This document shows, piece by piece, positions 38,029 through 44,573 of a stretch of DNA of 64,000 nucleotides (position 1 is the stretch's first letter; each line of letters starts with the position of its first letter). The position numbers and the translations under genes are program-made. The DNA is taken from contig CAAFUF010000043.1 in NCBI GenBank assembly GCA_900766135.1, positions 62,001 to 126,000 on the forward strand, given 5' to 3'. The notes below the pieces were generated by a model. It was not told the DNA's origin. It made no database searches and saw only the letters and a program-made list of their open reading frames with translations. This stretch comes from Paenibacillaceae bacterium (lineage in GTDB: Bacteria; Bacillota; Bacilli; Paenibacillales; Paenibacillaceae).

Positions 38029-39726
38029 ATGAGCTTTGCACAAAAAATTACCTCCGTACTGATCGGACTACTCATCCTGGTCGGTTCGCTGATCGGGTTA
38101 TTTGGTTATCAGATGACGTATCGCCAGGTAGAGAAATCCGTGGGGATCGAAACGGTGGGCTGCGCCAATATTACGACCGGGCTCGTCGAGCCGGAAGCCG
38201 TAACACAGCTCGCCAAAGGGGATCGTTCGGGTCTTGCGGAGCTTGAGAAGCGATTAAACTGGACGGTCGAGCATAAGCCGTTGTTTAAAGAAGTATTCCT
38301 GATGTCGCTGGACGGCACCATTCTCGCCGCTGACCAGAATCTCCAGAGCCGGGGTTATAAAGCCGGAGACGCTTTTTACTTTAATGAGCAGGACCGGGAC
38401 ATGATTCTCCAAATGAAGCATTCCGTGTATACGAAGGTGTATTCATTTGACGGAGCCAAACTGCTCAGCGGTTATGGCCCGATTTATAAAAATCACGATC
38501 CGAATCAAGAGATCATCGGATTGATGGTCATCAACTTCGACGCTTCCATTATCGGGGAAAGAACGCGCGACATCCTGCTCGTACCTTTCATCATCGGAGC
38601 CGGCGTCCTGATCGCCGCAGTCGTGTTCGTGTATTTCTTTATCCACCGGATGATTCGTCCGCTGGAAACGTTGTCCCGGCAGGTCGAGCAGGTAGCGCTC
38701 GGCGATTTGACCGTTCAGGCTGGCCTTCTTGACAGCCAGGACGAGATCGGCAAACTGACGCGCAATTTCGCGAAGATGGTGGATAGCTTGCGCCAATTGA
38801 TCGCCGAGGTGAACGACACCTCGATGCAGGTTGCTTCCTCCTCGCAAGAGTTGTCCGCCAGTGCGCAGCAGACCGGAAAGGCCAGCGAGCAGAGCGTGGA
38901 AATCACCTTGTCCCTTGCCGAAGGCGCGGAGCGACAACTGCAAAACCTGGAATCCGGATCGTCGATGCTTCGTGACATGTCCGAACGAATCGGACAAATT
39001 TCCCGCCACGCTGAAGGCGTCTCCGCATCGGCGCAGCAGGTTTCCGCTGCATCGGTCCAAGGGGGACGCGCCATCGAGTCCGGCGTGCAACAAATGGCGA
39101 CCATGGAGGCTCAAATCGTTCACCTCTCCGCCATCATCGAGGAGCTGGGCAGTCATTCCAAGGAGGTGCAGAGCATCCTTGACATTATGACCGACATCGC
39201 TGCCGAGACAAACCTGCTCGCGTTAAACGCTTCGATCGAGGCGGCCCGTGCCGGCGAATACGGCAGCGGATTCTCCGTCGTAGCCTCCTCGGTCCGCAAG
39301 CTGGCGGAACGTTCCGCCGCATCGGCGCAGCAAATCGGCGAGCTCATCGCCCACATCGTCGGGCAAGTGGACCTTACCGGTAAAGCAATGGACGAAACCG
39401 TCCGCGAAACGAAACGCAGTGCCGAGCTGGTGCGGAGCGCCGGAGCTTCATTTGCGGATATCAAAGAATCGGCGCAATTTACAGCGGAATCGATTTCCGA
39501 TGTCAGCGAAGGGGTCCGGCTCTTATCCGAAAGCTCGCTGCTTCTGGTCCAGTCCATCGATGAAATCGTCCGGTTTGCGGGCGATACGGCGATCAGTGCA
39601 CAGAACATGTCGGCATCCTCCGAGGAGCAGTTGGCCGCCATGCAGGAGGTCGACGCTTCAGCCAGCTTCCTGTCCGGATTATCGGAGAAGCTTCACACCC
39701 TGATTGAGCGCTTCAAAGTCAACTGA
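38029..39726 (+). CDS. methyl-accepting chemotaxis protein 1
   Basis: A 565-aa chemoreceptor. TM1 lies at about 8-28; an extracellular sensing domain of about 150 residues follows, probably a Cache fold; TM2 at about 184-206 (PFIIGAGVLIAAVVFVYFFI); HAMP up to about 265; then a long cytoplasmic signalling helix bundle. The hairpin tip reads IEAARAGEYGSGFSVVASSV with RKLAERSA, the canonical kinase-contact region. It should signal to CheA through CheW. A TATAAT at 37966-37971 may be its -10 box. The ligand is unknown. Confidence 0.92.
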   Translation: MSFAQKITSVLIGLLILVGSLIGLFGYQMTYRQVEKSVGIETVGCANITTGLVEPEAVTQLAKGDRSGLAELEKRLNWTVEHKPLFKEVFLMSLDGTILAADQNLQSRGYKAGDAFYFNEQDRDMILQMKHSVYTKVYSFDGAKLLSGYGPIYKNHDPNQEIIGLMVINFDASIIGERTRDILLVPFIIGAGVLIAAVVFVYFFIHRMIRPLETLSRQVEQVALGDLTVQAGLLDSQDEIGKLTRNFAKMVDSLRQLIAEVNDTSMQVASSSQELSASAQQTGKASEQSVEITLSLAEGAERQLQNLESGSSMLRDMSERIGQISRHAEGVSASAQQVSAASVQGGRAIESGVQQMATMEAQIVHLSAIIEELGSHSKEVQSILDIMTDIAAETNLLALNASIEAARAGEYGSGFSVVASSVRKLAERSAASAQQIGELIAHIVGQVDLTGKAMDETVRETKRSAELVRSAGASFADIKESAQFTAESISDVSEGVRLLSESSLLLVQSIDEIVRFAGDTAISAQNMSASSEEQLAAMQEVDASASFLSGLSEKLHTLIERFKVN

Positions 39727-39733
39727 CTGCAGC

Positions 39734-39782
39734 TTGTAAAAAAAAGACCTTGCCCGATTCTTCTGCTTCGGGCAAGGTCTTT
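39734..39782 (-). terminator. intrinsic terminator, convergent
   Basis: AAAGACCTTGCCCG pairs exactly with CGGGCAAGGTCTTT (14 bp). A run of nine As on the plus strand makes it a strong terminator for the Dps gene; it also stops the chemoreceptor transcript. Confidence 0.85.
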
Positions 39783-39803
39783 CGTATTGATCCGGGGGTA
39801 ACC

Positions 39804-40268
39804 TTATTTGCCAAGGTAGGCATTCAGCATCCAGCGATGTTTCTCGAGCGAGGATACGATGCCGAGCAGCAGGTCGCCGGTTGCTTCGTCTTCCGCTCTT
39901 GCCGCTGCTTCCATGCCGTCTTTCAGCTCGCCGTCCAGTTTCTCGAAATCGGCGATAACCGCAGCCACCATCTCATCGGCGGTTTCCTTGCCGCTGGCTT
40001 CGGAAATGCTGGCAAGCGCAAGGGATTCGCGCAGGGTTGCGACCGGTGTTCCGCCAATCGCCAGCAGGCGTTCGGCGATATCGTCAATATAACCAGCCGC
40101 TTCATCGTAGAAGCCTTCAAATTTCTCGTGAAGCGTGAAGAAGTTCGGGCCTTTCACGAACCAGTGGAAATTGTGCAGTTTCGTGTACAACACCGTCCAG
40201 TTCGCAATTTGCAGGTTCAGTTGTTTTTGCAGTTCTTGATCCGCTTGAGTCATTGTTTGGTTTGCCAT
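39804..40268 (-). CDS. dps: Dps family ferritin-like protein
   Basis: A 154-aa member of the DNA-protecting ferritin family, forming dodecamers that oxidise and store iron. Ferroxidase residues lie in YTKLHNFHWFVKGPNFFTLHE and FYDEAAGYIDDIAER. The ATG at 40268 follows GGAGGAACTTACA; an ATG 15 bases earlier is upstream of the site. A candidate PerR-like box lies upstream at 40347-40361. Confidence 0.93.
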   Translation of the reverse strand: MANQTMTQADQELQKQLNLQIANWTVLYTKLHNFHWFVKGPNFFTLHEKFEGFYDEAAGYIDDIAERLLAIGGTPVATLRESLALASISEASGKETADEMVAAVIADFEKLDGELKDGMEAAARAEDEATGDLLLGIVSSLEKHRWMLNAYLGK

Positions 40269-40346
40269 TGTAAGTTCCTCCATTTCACCATATCAAATTT
40301 GGGGTAAGCTATCTGTCTAATGCCTCATGAGTAAATTGCCTTAAAT

Positions 40347-40361
40347 TTAGACTAAATCTAA
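40347..40361. promoter_or_regulatory. candidate PerR box upstream of dps
   Basis: TTAGACT-A-AATCTAA is a 7-1-7 inverted repeat matching 10 of 14 positions of TTATAATNATTATAA. It is 79 bases before the dps ATG. PerR controls dps (mrgA) in Bacillus. Confidence 0.4.
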
Positions 40362-40480
40362 ATCTTGTTTATATCATACCACTCCGCTTTCAGAGATGCA
40401 ACCATTTGCTTCATGAACATCTTATGAAATTCCAAATATCATCGGCTCTATTCTGTACCTTATCCGCCCTCCATATGCAA

Positions 40481-40516
40481 AGAACCGAATCGGCGCTTCA
40501 TGTCCGGTTCGGTTCT
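40481..40516 (-). terminator. hairpin after the GpsB-like gene
   Basis: AGAACCGAA pairs with TTCGGTTCT (9 bp) with an 18-base loop. Only a weak T-run follows on the minus strand. Confidence 0.5.
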
Positions 40517-40522
40517 ATGGGG

Positions 40523-40906
40523 TTACCGCTCGCCGCGGATATGCAGCTTAAACTGCTCCAGGCTTCGTTCCATTTGGCGAATGCCATCCTCCACCAATCT
40601 GCGGTCCACCGCATTCTCCAGGTCAAACTGCGGTTTGCGGGCGGCCAGCGTTTTCTTCTCTTCTTCCCAATAAGCTTGCCGGCGCTGGATTTCTTTATAT
40701 TTGTCCAGCAGATCGGTAATGATATCGTAGAAGCGCTCGTAATCGACGATAATGTCATCCAGGAAGCGGTCGACTTCCTCCTTATTGTAGCCCCGCATTT
40801 TGGCGTCGAAATCTTTTTCGTGAATGGAGAGCGCATCCAGTTTGATCCCTAGCTGCCGAAACAGGCTTTTTTGATCCTCTAGTTTGCGCGCGTATTCGTC
40901 TTGCAT
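40523..40906 (-). CDS. GpsB/DivIVA-family cell division protein
   Basis: A 127-aa coiled-coil protein. IHEKDFDAKMRGYNKEEVDRFLDDIIVDYERFY at about 28-60 is the DivIVA/GpsB membrane-binding domain, followed by a coiled coil and a C-terminal helix with QMERSLEQFKLHIRGER. Length and motif fit GpsB, which links division and wall synthesis by binding penicillin-binding proteins. DivIVA is usually longer. The ATG follows GGAGGGATTTGGA. There is a hairpin just past the gene. Confidence 0.85.
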   Translation of the reverse strand: MQDEYARKLEDQKSLFRQLGIKLDALSIHEKDFDAKMRGYNKEEVDRFLDDIIVDYERFYDIITDLLDKYKEIQRRQAYWEEEKKTLAARKPQFDLENAVDRRLVEDGIRQMERSLEQFKLHIRGER

Positions 40907-41040
40907 TCCAAATCCCTCCGTACCTGCCTAAAAAGGTTATAAAACGCATTTTACTTGCAAAAGCAATCGTATCTTCTATAATGTACCACATTTTCGGCCT
41001 TCCGTTCATCTTCACGGTATGCTACGCGTGATTCAAGTAT

Positions 41041-41069
41041 TCGACATTGTCCGAATTTCTTTTTATAAT
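41041..41069 (+). promoter_or_regulatory. sigma-A promoter of the TagO-like gene
   Basis: TCGACA at 41041-41046 and a perfect TATAAT at 41064-41069 are 17 bases apart. Confidence 0.65.
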
Positions 41070-41120
41070 AGTCTTTAGCCTGAGTCTAACATCTGGTGGT
41101 GAGTAGCGATTTTATACTTA

Positions 41121-42068
41121 TTGACTTTTCTGTTATCGTTTCTGATCGTGTATTTTCTGATTCCGCCGCTCGGTAAACTGGCTTTCCGCCTCGACTTCGT
41201 GGACAAACCCCGGGCAGACGTCGAGCGCAAAATCCATCGCCAGCCGATCCCGCTGACGGCAAGCTATGCGATATTCATCGGGTTTTTCGTCTCGTACCTG
41301 CTGTTTACGCGCAACTTCTCCTGGGAGACGGGAGCATTGTTCGCCGGCGGCGTACTGCTGCTAGCCATCGGTACGATCGATGACTGGTACAAAACGAAGG
41401 GCAAGGATTTTCCGGCGCTGCCTAAGCTGATCGTACAGGTGTCTGCTGCTGTCCTGGTCTATGCGGCAGGCATCACCTTTAGCGGCTTCGTCAATCCGTT
41501 TAGCGGCGACTACGTCCTGTTGCCGGCATGGCTCCAGTTCGTATTGACGATCCTGTGGATCTTCGGGGTCACCACGGTCATCAATTTTTCGGATGGATTG
41601 GACGGACTGGCCGGGGGATTATCCGCCATTTCCGCCGTCACGCTGTTCGTGGTGGCATTAACCAAAGGACAATCCAACTCCGCGATGCTGTCGATCGCCC
41701 TCATCGGGGTGACGCTCGCCTACCTGCGGTACAACAAACCGCCGGCCAAAGTGTTTATGGGCGATGCCGGAGCGACCTTCCTCGGATTTATGCTGGCGGT
41801 CATCGCGCTGGACGGCGCCTTCAAGCAGGCGACGGTTTTGTCCCTGTTTATCCCGGTACTTGCCCTCGGCGTACCGATTTTCGATAATCTGTTCGTAGTC
41901 ATCCGACGGATGCTGCAAGGCAAATCGCCTTATGTAGCGGATGCCAGTCAAGTGCATTACCGGCTGCTCCGGGCGGGGTTAAATCAGAAGCAGGTCGTGA
42001 TGTTCCTGTATCTGATCAGCACTTGCCTGGGATTATCGTCCATCATTCTTTTGCTGCTCCAGGTATAA
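41121..42068 (+). CDS. TagO/WecA-like undecaprenyl-phosphate sugar-1-phosphate transferase
   Basis: Polytopic enzyme (about 315 aa, ten or so TM segments) that loads GlcNAc-1-P or a like sugar onto undecaprenyl phosphate, starting teichoic acid or polysaccharide synthesis. Catalytic loops are LAIGTIDDWYKTKGKDF, INFSDGLDGLAGGL and VFMGDAGATFLGF. The C-terminal VHYRLLRAGL is the HxxR-like motif. No ATG exists at the N-terminus: a TGA lies in frame at 41100-41102, then ATT at 41109 (5 bases after GGTGGTGAG) and TTG at 41121 (17 bases after). ATT fits the ribosome site better, so four more residues may precede. Confidence 0.9.
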   Translation: MTFLLSFLIVYFLIPPLGKLAFRLDFVDKPRADVERKIHRQPIPLTASYAIFIGFFVSYLLFTRNFSWETGALFAGGVLLLAIGTIDDWYKTKGKDFPALPKLIVQVSAAVLVYAAGITFSGFVNPFSGDYVLLPAWLQFVLTILWIFGVTTVINFSDGLDGLAGGLSAISAVTLFVVALTKGQSNSAMLSIALIGVTLAYLRYNKPPAKVFMGDAGATFLGFMLAVIALDGAFKQATVLSLFIPVLALGVPIFDNLFVVIRRMLQGKSPYVADASQVHYRLLRAGLNQKQVVMFLYLISTCLGLSSIILLLLQV

Positions 42069-42094
42069 GGAATGGCCATCAGGCCGTTCAACTT

Positions 42095-42136
42095 AAAGCG
42101 CGTGCACGGGTTTTCCCGAAGCACGCGCTTTTTTTT
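42095..42136 (+). terminator. intrinsic terminator of the TagO-like gene
   Basis: AAAGCGCGTGC pairs with GCACGCGCTTT, followed by a T-run. Confidence 0.85.
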
Positions 42137-42147
42137 ACGCCGAAGCT

Positions 42148-42175
42148 CAAAAAAAAAGACCCCCGAAGGCGTCTT
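42148..42175 (-). terminator. intrinsic terminator of tatA
   Basis: On the minus strand AGACGCC pairs with GGGGTCT with one mismatch, and nine Ts follow. Confidence 0.7.
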
Positions 42176-42186
42176 ATTTACTGGCG

Positions 42187-42399
42187 TCAAGAAGATTTAT
42201 TCGTTTCTGCGGCAGGCTGGATTTCCGATGCCTTCGGCTTCTCGTCTTCGAGGATATCCCCGCGAGCGCCTCTCTTAAATTCCTTGAGCATCGTGCCGAA
42301 ACTGCGCCCCAGTTCCGGAAGCTTGCTGGGACCGAAAAGCAAAAGCGCCGCGATGACCAGAAGCAGCAAATGGGACGGACGCAATAAGTTTTCAAGCAC
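42187..42399 (-). CDS. tatA: twin-arginine translocase subunit TatA
   Basis: A 70-aa membrane protein that forms the Tat pore. One N-terminal TM segment (HLLLLVIAALLLFGPSKLPELG) with the FGPSKLPELG hinge is followed by an amphipathic helix (TMLKEFKRGA) and a charged tail. The GTG start at 42399 follows GGGAGTGATAAAT; an upstream in-frame TTG is within that site. No tatC gene adjoins it. In Bacillus tatAy-tatCy lie by ydiF; here tatA stands alone. Confidence 0.9.
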   Translation of the reverse strand: MLENLLRPSHLLLLVIAALLLFGPSKLPELGRSFGTMLKEFKRGARGDILEDEKPKASEIQPAAETNKSS

Positions 42400-42576
42400 A
42401 TTTATCACTCCCAAACATTATCTTTGTGGACATTATACTACTTTATTGGATGTAATGGAAACCCTTTATCGGCGATTCCGGCTTTCTCCGCGGACAAGAT
42501 GACCGGTTGGCCCATAAACCAATTCCTTTCTCTGGGCATATGCTGTGTCATCATGTATTGCAAAGGAGCGAACATC

Positions 42577-43191
42577 ATGGGTTCTTACAGTCTGTTGGCT
42601 GTCATCGCCATTGGACTCGCGTCCAACTTGGATAATGCGGGAGTCGGCATTGCCTACGGGGCACGAAAAATCCGCATTCCATGGTATTCCAATCTGGCCA
42701 TCGCCACCATCTCCTTTTTGGCCACTCTGGTGTCGGGATTTTTCGGAAGCTGGTTATCTTCATGGATCCATCCGTGGATCGGGCATTTGTTGGGAACGGT
42801 CGTGATCGTTGGGGTAGGCGTTTGGGTGTTGCTGCAGCCGTTTCTGGAGAAAAAGGACACTTCCGTCCAGGAAGAGGACGTGAATCCGCTGACCCGCCTG
42901 TTGCGCAATCCTGAAGAAGCGGACAAGGACAGCTCTAAATCCATCAGCCTCGGCGAATCGATCTTCCTGGGAATCGCCTTGGCCATGAATGCGCTGGCCG
43001 GCGGCTTTAACGCCGGAATCACCCAGTTGAACGTTTGGTATACTTCGCTGTCCGTCGGTTTGTTCAGCTATTTGCTGCTAGCCGCATGCGCCGGATTCGG
43101 AAAAAAAGTGGTCGCGGAGAAATTCGGAAACCGGGCCACCGTCATTTCCGGTTTGCTGCTGATCCTGATCGGTATCCACCAGCTCTTCTAG
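42577..43191 (+). CDS. ytaF: sporulation membrane protein YtaF, MntP/YtaF family
   Basis: A 204-aa protein of six TM segments. The first GLASNLDNAGVGIAYGARK and the fourth GIALAMNALAGGFNAGI repeats, each with a polar Asp/Asn pair, are typical of the YtaF/MntP transporters. The loop between (residues 92-120) is charged. YtaF is named for sporulation in Bacillus; the substrate is not known to me. The ATG at 42577 follows AAAGGAGCGAACATC; a frame extension to 42424 lacks a site. Confidence 0.88.
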   Translation: MGSYSLLAVIAIGLASNLDNAGVGIAYGARKIRIPWYSNLAIATISFLATLVSGFFGSWLSSWIHPWIGHLLGTVVIVGVGVWVLLQPFLEKKDTSVQEEDVNPLTRLLRNPEEADKDSSKSISLGESIFLGIALAMNALAGGFNAGITQLNVWYTSLSVGLFSYLLLAACAGFGKKVVAEKFGNRATVISGLLLILIGIHQLF

Positions 43192-43261
43192 CAACCTACC
43201 TTATCTACAAATTCTCCTATATAATGAAGAGGATGGACCCAGAAAAAGGAGGTCGTCCTCT

Positions 43262-44203
43262 ATGAATTGGTTAACCCGTTTTGAGCAGGATTTGAGCATA
43301 GCCTTCGATGATGCCGATCGCATAATCGCTGAGGTTCCGGAGAAATTCCGGGGTCAAGCGGCCGATTACCTGGATCGATTTCGCATCTTAAACAAAGCCG
43401 GTTCCACTAATTATATTTGCTACTTGTTGGCTTATTGGCTGGAGGAAGCCGCGAGAGCCAAACCGGAAGATAGCCGGCGATTTACCGTAGCCATGATTTT
43501 CGTTATGATGCATTACCATCTGATTGACGAAGTGATGGACGATCCGGAAGTTGTCGATAAACGGAAGTTGCCGCTAGCGAATCTGCTACAGCTGGAGTTT
43601 TGGAAGATTTACAGCAGTTATTATCCGGCTTCCTCCCCTTTTTGGGACAGTTACCGAAAGTATACCGCGGAGTGGGCGGAGGCGGTGGCTTTTGAGAACC
43701 AATCCGACTTCTTCCAAGAGGACCCCGTTCGGATTGCCCATAAAGCTTCCCCTGTGAAGCTGACGGTAGCCGCCATGCTGATGCTGAACGGCCAGGAAGA
43801 TCTGCTGCCTGCATATGAAAAGTCGGTAGACCTAGTATTAGTTACGCTGCAAATGTTGGATGATTGGGAGGACTGGGAGAAGGACCTTCGCGAGGGCAGT
43901 TACAATGCCCTTATCTCCGAAGTACAACGCGAACTGCAAATTCCCCGGGACCGCAGGCCAAATCCGGAGGAGATCAAACACGCTTTACATGTGCGGGATA
44001 TCCTATTCGCCTATGCCGAACGGACGGATCATAACGCTACCGCGCTTGATCAAACCGCCCCGGAGCTAAGGTACTTGATAGAGTTTCACGAATACCTCCG
44101 GCAGAGTCTCCAGCAGGGCGCGCGAAGCCTCAGGGAAGAGAGAGAATTGTTGACCCAGGGCGGTTTGATGTATTGGCTGTCGAAAAATAAGAACCCCTCC
44201 TAG
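43262..44203 (+). CDS. ComQ-like class I isoprenoid-synthase-fold protein
   Basis: A 313-aa all-helical soluble protein of the isoprenyl diphosphate synthase/terpene synthase class. HLIDEVMDDPE (Asp89, Asp93, Asp94) fits the first Asp-rich motif, and LQMLDDWEDWEKDLREGSYN (Asp200, Asp201, Asp204, Asp208) fits the second, which bind Mg-diphosphate. RIAHKASPVKLTVA with Lys161 matches the conserved lysine between them. Its size is that of ComQ, which prenylates a tryptophan in the ComX pheromone precursor. The next gene, 68 bases on, is a small precursor with a Trp three residues from its C-terminus. A perfect TATAAT is at 43220-43225; AAAGGAGGTCGTCCTCT precedes the ATG. Alternative: a terpene cyclase with its own product. 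Confidence 0.75.
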   Translation: MNWLTRFEQDLSIAFDDADRIIAEVPEKFRGQAADYLDRFRILNKAGSTNYICYLLAYWLEEAARAKPEDSRRFTVAMIFVMMHYHLIDEVMDDPEVVDKRKLPLANLLQLEFWKIYSSYYPASSPFWDSYRKYTAEWAEAVAFENQSDFFQEDPVRIAHKASPVKLTVAAMLMLNGQEDLLPAYEKSVDLVLVTLQMLDDWEDWEKDLREGSYNALISEVQRELQIPRDRRPNPEEIKHALHVRDILFAYAERTDHNATALDQTAPELRYLIEFHEYLRQSLQQGARSLREERELLTQGGLMYWLSKNKNPS

Positions 44204-44271
44204 CGCTTTGTCGATTTCCATGCTATAGTAATAAGGAAAATATAACTATTTTTATGGGAAAGGGTGATCTT

Positions 44272-44517
44272 ATGACAACAGGAGCTCTCCTTCAATCGCA
44301 AGTCGTTGAAAAAGCATGGCAAGACCCAAGCTTTAAAGCTAAGCTGCTTGCCGACCCCAAAGCGGCAATCCAGGAGGCACTGGGTGTAATTCTCCCGGAT
44401 CACATCAAAATCAAAACCGTCGAAGAAAGCTCTGACGAATTTTATGTTGTGTTGCCGCCAAAACCGGAAAATGTAGTGAAAAGTGAAATCAAACCAGCTG
44501 GAATTTGGGGGACCTAA
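44272..44517 (+). CDS. NHLP-leader peptide precursor, ComX-like C-terminus
   Basis: An 81-aa precursor. Residues 8-64 form a nitrile-hydratase-like (NHLP) leader: VEKAWQDPSFKAKLL, ADPKAAIQEALGV, LPDHIKIKTVEESSDEFY, VVLPPKP. Such leaders belong to proteusin-type RiPP precursors. The remaining 17 residues (ENVVKSEIKPAGIWGT) have no Gly-Gly cleavage motif and no Cys, and end with Ile-Trp-Gly-Thr, like ComX cores that carry Trp near the end. The ATG at 44272 follows AAAGGGTGATCTT; an in-frame ATG at 44254 is within the site. It stands after the ComQ-like gene and before a convergent histidine kinase gene. No LanM, YcaO, cyclase or NHLP exporter gene is near. Confidence 0.8.
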   Translation: MTTGALLQSQVVEKAWQDPSFKAKLLADPKAAIQEALGVILPDHIKIKTVEESSDEFYVVLPPKPENVVKSEIKPAGIWGT

Positions 44518-44573
44518 TCTCCTTCTAATCCATTCACCCTGTTAAACGCCAAAAGGGCAGGGGCCGAAAGTAC

